Assembly: GCA_902772945.1 (NCBI GenBank)
Contig: CACYCU010000056.1
Span: 1 to 9,756 of the forward strand
Length of the DNA stretch: 9,756 bases
Origin: an uncultured bacterium
GTDB taxonomy: Bacteria; Cyanobacteriota; Vampirovibrionia; Gastranaerophilales; Gastranaerophilaceae
Reading direction: 5' to 3'
Shown: positions 5,126 to 9,756 of the stretch, piece by piece
Position numbering within the stretch: position 1 is the stretch's first letter
Layout of the letters: the number at the start of each line of letters is the position of its first letter
Translations under genes and position numbers: made by a program
The notes under the pieces: generated by a model
The model's input: only the letters and a program-made list of their open reading frames with translations
What the model was told of the DNA's origin: nothing
The model's database searches: none

Positions 5126-6044
5126 AAAACTTACAGAAAAATACAATGACTCTTGCATAAAAATATTTGAATTTATCAAAATGCTTTATAACGACAATGC
5201 CGATTTTAAAAAAGTTATTAATCTTTTTTCTAATGGGAATTATGATGGCACTTCAAACACCCATGTTACACTAAATAAATATCTTAATACACTAAAATTA
5301 TCAGGAATAAAAATAAAAAAAATAAATCATAAATACAAAATGTATAGCGCTTTAACTAAAATTAATTTGAATTCACAGGATTTAAAAAGCGTAGCAATAA
5401 TAAAAGAAGCATCTGAACTTTTACCCGAAGGAAACAACAAAAAAAATATTGAAAAATTTATCAATGATTTGGAACTCAGATACGATGATTTAACCAAGAA
5501 CCTTGTTGCAGTTTCTCATAACACTAATAATCTGAATTTAGATTTTTATAACTCAGAAATTCTGGAACAAGTCAAAACTTGTGAAAAATATTGTCAAGAT
5601 CAGCTAAAATTAGAAATAATTTTCAATAATGAAGATTCTTCATGTGTTAATTTGCTATGCACCCCGCTGGAAGTGGTCTACCTAAAACGCAAAATTTGCC
5701 TTAAATGTATAGGTTCAAACGGTAACAGAATTTATCAAATACCTATAGAAAACATAATTTCAATAAAGCAGCTGCCGGCAGTATCAAATCCAATGGCAAT
5801 GCCTACAACAATAGTTTTCAGAATTAAAAACAGACTTGCCAAAAATTATAAACTTAGAGATTGGGAAAGGCTTGAAAACATTGAATCTGATGGCAGTAAA
5901 ATTATAATCAACAAAAATGAAGATTTAAATATACTACTCAAAAGACTCATGCGCTACAATACAGAATGCGAAATAATATCCCCAAAATTTTTCAAAGAAG
6001 AAATGATAAATCGCATTAACAAAACTTTATCTAATTATCAATAA
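5118..6044 (+). CDS. WYL-like regulator, second of a tandem pair, degenerate pocket
   Basis: This 308-residue protein shares the architecture of its upstream neighbour but is strongly diverged. A helix-turn-helix-like region spans about residues 10-80 (TSNTHVTLNKYLNTLKLSGI, 45-64, aligns with the recognition helix). The WYL-like domain spans about 145-218, with ICLKCIG (193-199) where Trp-Tyr-Leu is expected. IPIENIISI (208-216) has Glu (E211) in place of the conserved Arg. The WCX-like end spans about 228-305 (LMRYNTECEIISP, 277-289). It starts with GTG at 5118, inside the last codons of the first gene, with GGGG (5107-5110) seven bases upstream, so translation is probably coupled. Loss of the WYL Arg suggests a changed ligand or a structural partner role, as in two-subunit regulators. 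dnaE begins 27 bases after its stop. The WYL assignment here is by architecture and neighbour, so less sure than for the first. Confidence 0.7.
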   Translation: MAKKLTEKYNDSCIKIFEFIKMLYNDNADFKKVINLFSNGNYDGTSNTHVTLNKYLNTLKLSGIKIKKINHKYKMYSALTKINLNSQDLKSVAIIKEASELLPEGNNKKNIEKFINDLELRYDDLTKNLVAVSHNTNNLNLDFYNSEILEQVKTCEKYCQDQLKLEIIFNNEDSSCVNLLCTPLEVVYLKRKICLKCIGSNGNRIYQIPIENIISIKQLPAVSNPMAMPTTIVFRIKNRLAKNYKLRDWERLENIESDGSKIIINKNEDLNILLKRLMRYNTECEIISPKFFKEEMINRINKTLSNYQ

Positions 6045-6071
6045 AAGACTTTACCATGATAAACTTTTATT

Positions 6072-9000
6072 ATGAGTGCACAAGTTGTTCCTTTGCACCT
6101 TCACACAGAATATTCATTGTTAGACGGTGCTATAAGAATAAAAGATTTAATAAATTTCGCTAAAGAAAATAACATGCCGGCAGTTGCAATAACTGACCAT
6201 GGAGTTATGTATGGCGATATGGAACTATATACTACAGCAAAAGAGGCGGGCATAAAGCCTCTTTTAGGTTGCGAATTTTACGTTCATAACGGTGATATTA
6301 CAGAACATGACAAAAATAACAACCCGCTTTATCACTTGGTATTAATAGTAAAAAACAAAGAAGGCTATCAAAACCTTATAAAACTTGTATCTACAGCGTG
6401 GTGTAAAGGCAGGTATGTAAAACCCCGTATCAATTGGGAACTAATACAAGATCACCATGAAGGTTTAATTTGCCTATCTGCTTGTTTGGGGGGTGAAGTT
6501 CTACAGAATCTGTTAAAAGGAGACACAAAATCTGCATATAACGTTGCAAAACAATATAAAGAATTATTTGGCGATGATTATTACATAGAACTCCAAGACC
6601 ATGGGCTTGACGATCAAAAACGAACAAACCCGCAGCTTATCCAACTTGCAAAAGAATTGGGTATCAAAATGGTAATCACAAATGATTCCCATTACTTAAG
6701 AAAAGAAGATGCTGATATGCATGACACATTATTATGCATGCAAACAAACAGTGATAAAGACGATCCTGACAGATTCCATTTTGAAAGCAATGAATTTTAT
6801 GTAAAAACAACAGAACAACTTAGAGAATCTTTTAGCTGGATGGATGGAGAAACTTTTAATCAATGTATTCAGAATACAATTGATATTGCAGAAAAGTGTC
6901 ATCTTACATTAGAACTCGGCAAAAGCCCGCTTCCTGATTATGCAGTACCAAAAGGACACACTATAGAATCATATTTGGAATACTTAGTTTATGAAGGATT
7001 AAAAAAACGATATGGAGAAATTACACCGGATTTAAAAGAAAGAGTCGATTATGAATTGAGTGTAATTGAACAAATGGGGTTTGCCGCATATTTCCTAATA
7101 ACTTGGGACTTCATCCACTATGCAAAAACTCATGGAATTCCCGTTGGCCCGGGCAGAGGTTCTGCTGCCGGTTCTGTTGTTGCTTATTCTCTGGAAATTA
7201 CAGATTTGGATCCGATAAAACATAAACTGTTGTTTGAAAGATTCCTGAACCCAGAACGTTTTACAATGCCTGATATTGATATTGACTTTTGTATTGAACG
7301 CAGAGGGGAAGTCATTGATTACGTTACAAGAAAATACGGGGAAGACAGAGTTTGCCAAATAATTACGTTTGGTACATATGCAGCTAAAGCAGCATTCAAA
7401 GGTGTTGCTCGTATATTAAAAGTCCCGTTCTCAGAAAGTAACAGACTCGCAGGATTAATTGACCCTGCAATTGAGCTTGCAATGAGCATAGATGATAAGG
7501 CAAAAACTTTAGGTAAAGCTATGCAATATGACGGTTCAGAATTAAAAGCTCTTTATGACAGAGATGAACAAATATTGGTTGATCCTATAGAGGGTAAGAC
7601 TGTAGGATTAAAAAAGATAATTGATCTTGCAATCGGTATTGAAGGAATAAAAAATAATACAGGCACTCACGCAGCCGGGGTAATAATTGCGCCAAAGCCT
7701 TTAGATGAGATATTACCGGTTCAGCCGTCAAAAGATGGAATTATTCAAACAGGATATCCGCCCCATGATGTTACCGAAGTTTTAAGCCTTTTGAAAATGG
7801 ACTTTCTTGGACTTCGTAACTTGACAACTATATACAAAACAGTAAATATGATTGAAAAACGTCAAGGAATAAAGGTGGATATAAATAATATTCCGCTTGA
7901 CGACAAACCTACTTATGACATGCTTATGGTTGGAGATACGGATGGCGTCTTCCAGTTGGAATCACAAGGGATGAAAAATCTTGTCAAAAAGCTCAAACCT
8001 GACGTTTTTGAAGATTTAGGTGCATTGGTAGCCTTGTTCCGTCCCGGCCCATTAGATTCCGGCATGGTAGATGATTTTGTAGAAAGAAAACATGGTCGTC
8101 AGGCTATTACATATGCACACCCTCTACTTGAACCGGTATTAAAAGATACATACGGAACAATTGTTTATCAAGAACAGATTATGCAAGTTTTCCAAGTTCT
8201 TGCTGATTATACATTGGGCCAAGCAGATATGGTCCGCCGTATGATGGGTAAGAAAAAAGTCGATGAGATGGAAAAACAAAAAGGCAAATTTATAGAACGT
8301 TCCGCTCAACACGGAATGACATCTAAAGATGCCGAGGCTTTGTTCAACCAGATTTTGGCATTTGCATCATACTGTTTTAACAGATCGCACTCAGCTGCAT
8401 ACGCATTTGTTGCATACCAAACAGCATATCTAAAATGTCATTATCCTGTTGAATATTTATCAGCACTTTTATCAAGCGTTGCAAGTGAAGCTGACAAAAC
8501 TCAGCTATATATTGAGGAAGCTCTAAAAAAAGGTATAAAAGTTTTACCTCCGGACATAAACCATTCAATGGCAACATTTACACCTGACGGAGATAACATA
8601 AGATTTGGGCTTGCATCAATCAAGCAGGTTGGAGAAGGTGTTATTGAAGACATCATTAAGGAAAGAGAAATTAATGGCCCGTTCAAATCAATATATGATT
8701 ATATCAAACGTGTTGACATAAAATGTTCAAACAAAAAGACTTTGGAAGGTCTTATAAAAGCCGGAGCTTTTTCATCAATAGAAAAGAGCAGAAAACAACT
8801 TATAGACAATTTGGAATATATAACATCTACAGCACAAAAAGAATCTAAAGCAAAAGAATCCGGTCAAGGCAATTTATTTGACTTGCTCGGTGATTCTTCC
8901 GCAATAGAAGATGCAAAATTTCAACTTGCAGGTTCAGATGAAGAATACAACGCAAGAACCATACAAAATTTTGAAAAAGAATTTTTAGGTTTTTATATTA

Positions 9001-9128
9001 CAAGCCACCCATTATCAACAATAAGGGATAAGCTGCCATTTTTAATGACTCACAAAATCACAGAGCTTGAGAATTTGCCAAATGACAAAATGGTAAATAT
9101 TTGCGGTCTTGTAACGGCAACAAAATAA
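6072..9128 (+). CDS. dnaE: DNA polymerase III alpha subunit, N-terminal 1018 residues, ended by in-frame stop
   Basis: This is the replicative polymerase catalytic subunit. The PHP domain has HLH (H9, H11), TDH (D42, H43), E68, H88 and NDSH (D205, H207), so its metal ligands look largely retained. The polymerase core has GPGRGSAAGSVVAYSL, then PDIDIDF (400-406) with catalytic D401 and D403, and KMDFLGLRNL with the third Asp, D577. Fingers motifs include FQLESQGMK, FRPGPLDSGMVDDF and FNRSHSAAYAF. QGNLF (932-936) is a good beta-clamp-binding pentapeptide. The OB fold starts near 1005 and is cut after GLVTATK by TAA at 9126-9128; the rest continues in frame to 9617. The site where cyanobacterial DnaE carries a split intein (ASY|CFN, Y767/C768) is uninterrupted. 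There is no Shine-Dalgarno before the ATG. It probably shares an mRNA with the WYL genes. Confidence 0.93.
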   Translation: MSAQVVPLHLHTEYSLLDGAIRIKDLINFAKENNMPAVAITDHGVMYGDMELYTTAKEAGIKPLLGCEFYVHNGDITEHDKNNNPLYHLVLIVKNKEGYQNLIKLVSTAWCKGRYVKPRINWELIQDHHEGLICLSACLGGEVLQNLLKGDTKSAYNVAKQYKELFGDDYYIELQDHGLDDQKRTNPQLIQLAKELGIKMVITNDSHYLRKEDADMHDTLLCMQTNSDKDDPDRFHFESNEFYVKTTEQLRESFSWMDGETFNQCIQNTIDIAEKCHLTLELGKSPLPDYAVPKGHTIESYLEYLVYEGLKKRYGEITPDLKERVDYELSVIEQMGFAAYFLITWDFIHYAKTHGIPVGPGRGSAAGSVVAYSLEITDLDPIKHKLLFERFLNPERFTMPDIDIDFCIERRGEVIDYVTRKYGEDRVCQIITFGTYAAKAAFKGVARILKVPFSESNRLAGLIDPAIELAMSIDDKAKTLGKAMQYDGSELKALYDRDEQILVDPIEGKTVGLKKIIDLAIGIEGIKNNTGTHAAGVIIAPKPLDEILPVQPSKDGIIQTGYPPHDVTEVLSLLKMDFLGLRNLTTIYKTVNMIEKRQGIKVDINNIPLDDKPTYDMLMVGDTDGVFQLESQGMKNLVKKLKPDVFEDLGALVALFRPGPLDSGMVDDFVERKHGRQAITYAHPLLEPVLKDTYGTIVYQEQIMQVFQVLADYTLGQADMVRRMMGKKKVDEMEKQKGKFIERSAQHGMTSKDAEALFNQILAFASYCFNRSHSAAYAFVAYQTAYLKCHYPVEYLSALLSSVASEADKTQLYIEEALKKGIKVLPPDINHSMATFTPDGDNIRFGLASIKQVGEGVIEDIIKEREINGPFKSIYDYIKRVDIKCSNKKTLEGLIKAGAFSSIEKSRKQLIDNLEYITSTAQKESKAKESGQGNLFDLLGDSSAIEDAKFQLAGSDEEYNARTIQNFEKEFLGFYITSHPLSTIRDKLPFLMTHKITELENLPNDKMVNICGLVTATK
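6239..6265 (+). other. Terminator-shaped hairpin inside the 5' part of dnaE
   Basis: AAAAGAGGC (6239-6247) and GCCTCTTTT (6257-6265) form a perfect 9-bp inverted repeat with a 9-base loop. The GC-rich core and trailing TTTT give it the shape of an intrinsic terminator, about 170 bases into dnaE. It encodes the conserved A-G-I-K-P-L-L-G stretch, so protein constraint alone may explain it. Confidence 0.3.
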
Positions 9129-9617
9129 ATACCGACAAAAAAAGATCCTTCAAAGTTTATAAGATTTGTAACCATAGAAGATTTGTCCGGCAAAATTGAT
9201 GCAATCGCATTTAATAATAAGATTGCAGAATATGGAAATTATCTTCAAAATGAGCAGCGCGTTATTATATCAGGAAAAGTTAGCAAACGCGAGGGGGAAG
9301 AACATCCCTCTTTAATAGTGGAAAATGTAAAAACTGTGGATAATTCAAATATCTTTAGCATAAGATTAAAAGAAGATTTAAAATATGAAGAATTATTTTT
9401 GTTAAAAAACATTTTATGTGAACACAACGGCTCTGATCCTGTCACATTTAAACTTAAAGAATATGATGACGAAGTAAAGATATTAACATCTTCAATGTTT
9501 TGGGTAGAAAGTTCAAATGAATTAGTAAACCAATTAAACAAGCAATTTGGAGATAATATAGAGATTGAAGTCAGGTCATTGGATACGATAGATAAACCTG
9601 AAGAAATTGCAGTATAA
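9129..9617 (+). pseudogene. dnaE: Separated C-terminal part of DnaE (OB fold and C-terminal domain)
   Basis: Read in the same frame directly after the TAA, 162 residues continue the polymerase. IPTKKDPSKFIRF followed by VTIEDLSGKIDAIAF is the classic OB-fold segment of DnaE (family form: TKKG-x-x-M-A-F-x-T-L-E-D-x-x-G). RVIISGKVSKREGEE is the next OB strand pair. The last ~95 residues match the region that contacts the tau subunit of the clamp loader in E. coli. No credible independent start exists: the only candidate is TTG at 9183, inside the OB fold and without a ribosome site. The fragment is therefore best read as the tail of one 1181-codon gene. A single base change (CAA, AAA or GAA to TAA) would explain the break. 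Whether it reflects biology or a sequence error cannot be told here. Confidence 0.88.
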
Positions 9618-9625
9618 AAAAACTC

Positions 9626-9653
9626 TTGCAAAAAAAAATTGTTTATGTATAAT
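9626..9653 (+). promoter_or_regulatory. Promoter of tRNA-Gly
   Basis: TTGCAA (9626-9631) and a perfect TATAAT (9648-9653) are 16 bases apart, with TG just before the -10. Transcription would begin near 9660, ten bases before the mature tRNA. It lies right after the dnaE frame ends, so the tRNA can be made independently of the operon. Confidence 0.6.
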
Positions 9654-9669
9654 AAATACTGTACCCTAT

Positions 9670-9744
9670 GCGGGGGTAATTCAGTGGTAGAATGCCTCCT
9701 TGCCAAGGAGGATGTCGCGAGTTCGAGCCTCGTCTCCCGCTCCA
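9670..9744 (+). tRNA. tRNA-Gly(GCC)
   Basis: The cloverleaf is complete. Acceptor GCGGGGG (9670-9676) pairs with CTCCCGC (9734-9740) with one G-U. The D arm is ATTC-AGTGGTA-GAAT. Anticodon stem CCTCC/GGAGG holds the loop TTGCCAA, giving anticodon GCC, which reads GGC and GGT. The T arm is GCGAG-TTCGAGC-CTCGT. The discriminator is T (9741) and CCA is encoded at 9742-9744. No odd base is seen. Confidence 0.97.
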
Positions 9745-9756
9745 TAAAGAGCCGAT

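Noticed and set aside
6430..8686. Minus-strand open frames opposite dnaE
   Set aside because: They lie wholly within the strongly conserved dnaE coding sequence and show no ribosome sites or recognisable domains.
9126..9128. Reassigned TAA codon (alternative genetic code)
   Set aside because: trmL, nnrD, anmK, the first WYL gene and the ADP-ribosyltransferase all end at TAA at normal family lengths, so TAA is a working stop here.
9100..9200. Intein or frameshift at the dnaE break
   Set aside because: The frame is unchanged and only one codon separates the two conserved halves, so there is no room for an intein and no shift.
9183..9617. Independent gene starting at TTG 9183
   Set aside because: The frame is the direct continuation of dnaE; the TTG lies within the conserved OB segment and has no ribosome site.
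9245..9745. 166-codon minus-strand open frame
   Set aside because: It runs through the antisense of the tRNA-Gly gene and the dnaE C-terminal region; its N-terminus is encoded by the complement of the tRNA, so it is a shadow frame.
1..9756. CRISPR array, insertion sequence, rRNA
   Set aside because: No spaced repeat array, transposase or rRNA-like sequence was found on either strand.

Overview
The window is AT-rich bacterial chromosome with short intergenic gaps. All protein genes end in TAA, Shine-Dalgarno sequences are present at some genes and missing at others, and the tRNA gene encodes its own CCA end. The gene set, the AT-rich coding and the N-terminal 'NNIAFTS' of a small protein suggest an uncultured gut-type member of the non-photosynthetic cyanobacterial sister lineage (Gastranaerophilales / 'Melainabacteria'). 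That placement rests on remembered resemblance, not a search, and other low-GC anaerobes remain possible.

Layout. (a) 1-226 has no convincing gene. It holds a strong inverted repeat with a Crp-like core and a weak terminator-like hairpin. (b) 227-928 (-) is a stand-alone ADP-ribosyltransferase-like protein of the ART-PolyVal type, usually seen as a domain of large phage or mobile-element polyvalent proteins. (c) 1177-2428 (+) is a two-gene unit, trmL (tRNA wobble 2'-O-methylation) overlapping nnrD (NAD(P)H-hydrate repair). (d) 2411-2614 (-) is a 67-residue uncharacterised protein overlapping the end of nnrD. (e) 2717-3835 (-) is anmK, a peptidoglycan-recycling kinase. (f) 3836-4186 is a 351-base divergent regulatory region. 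It carries a hairpin in the anmK leader, two opposed promoter candidates sharing a -35 region, and a 10-bp direct repeat before the next operon. (g) 4187-9617 (+) is a likely operon of two tandem, overlapping WYL-type regulators followed by dnaE. (h) 9670-9744 (+) is tRNA-Gly(GCC) with its own promoter.

The most notable point is that dnaE is interrupted by an in-frame TAA at 9126-9128. Reading resumes in exactly the same frame and continues through the rest of the OB fold and the C-terminal domain to 9617, so the intact protein would be 1181 residues. This is a nonsense change, or a sequencing or assembly error, not a frameshift or an intein. The second point is the pair of different WYL regulators directly ahead of the replicative polymerase. 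It recalls the actinobacterial PafB-PafC pair that controls a DNA-damage response, and suggests, without proving, a regulator that senses replication stress. The third is the orphan ADP-ribosyltransferase, flanked by a short direct repeat.
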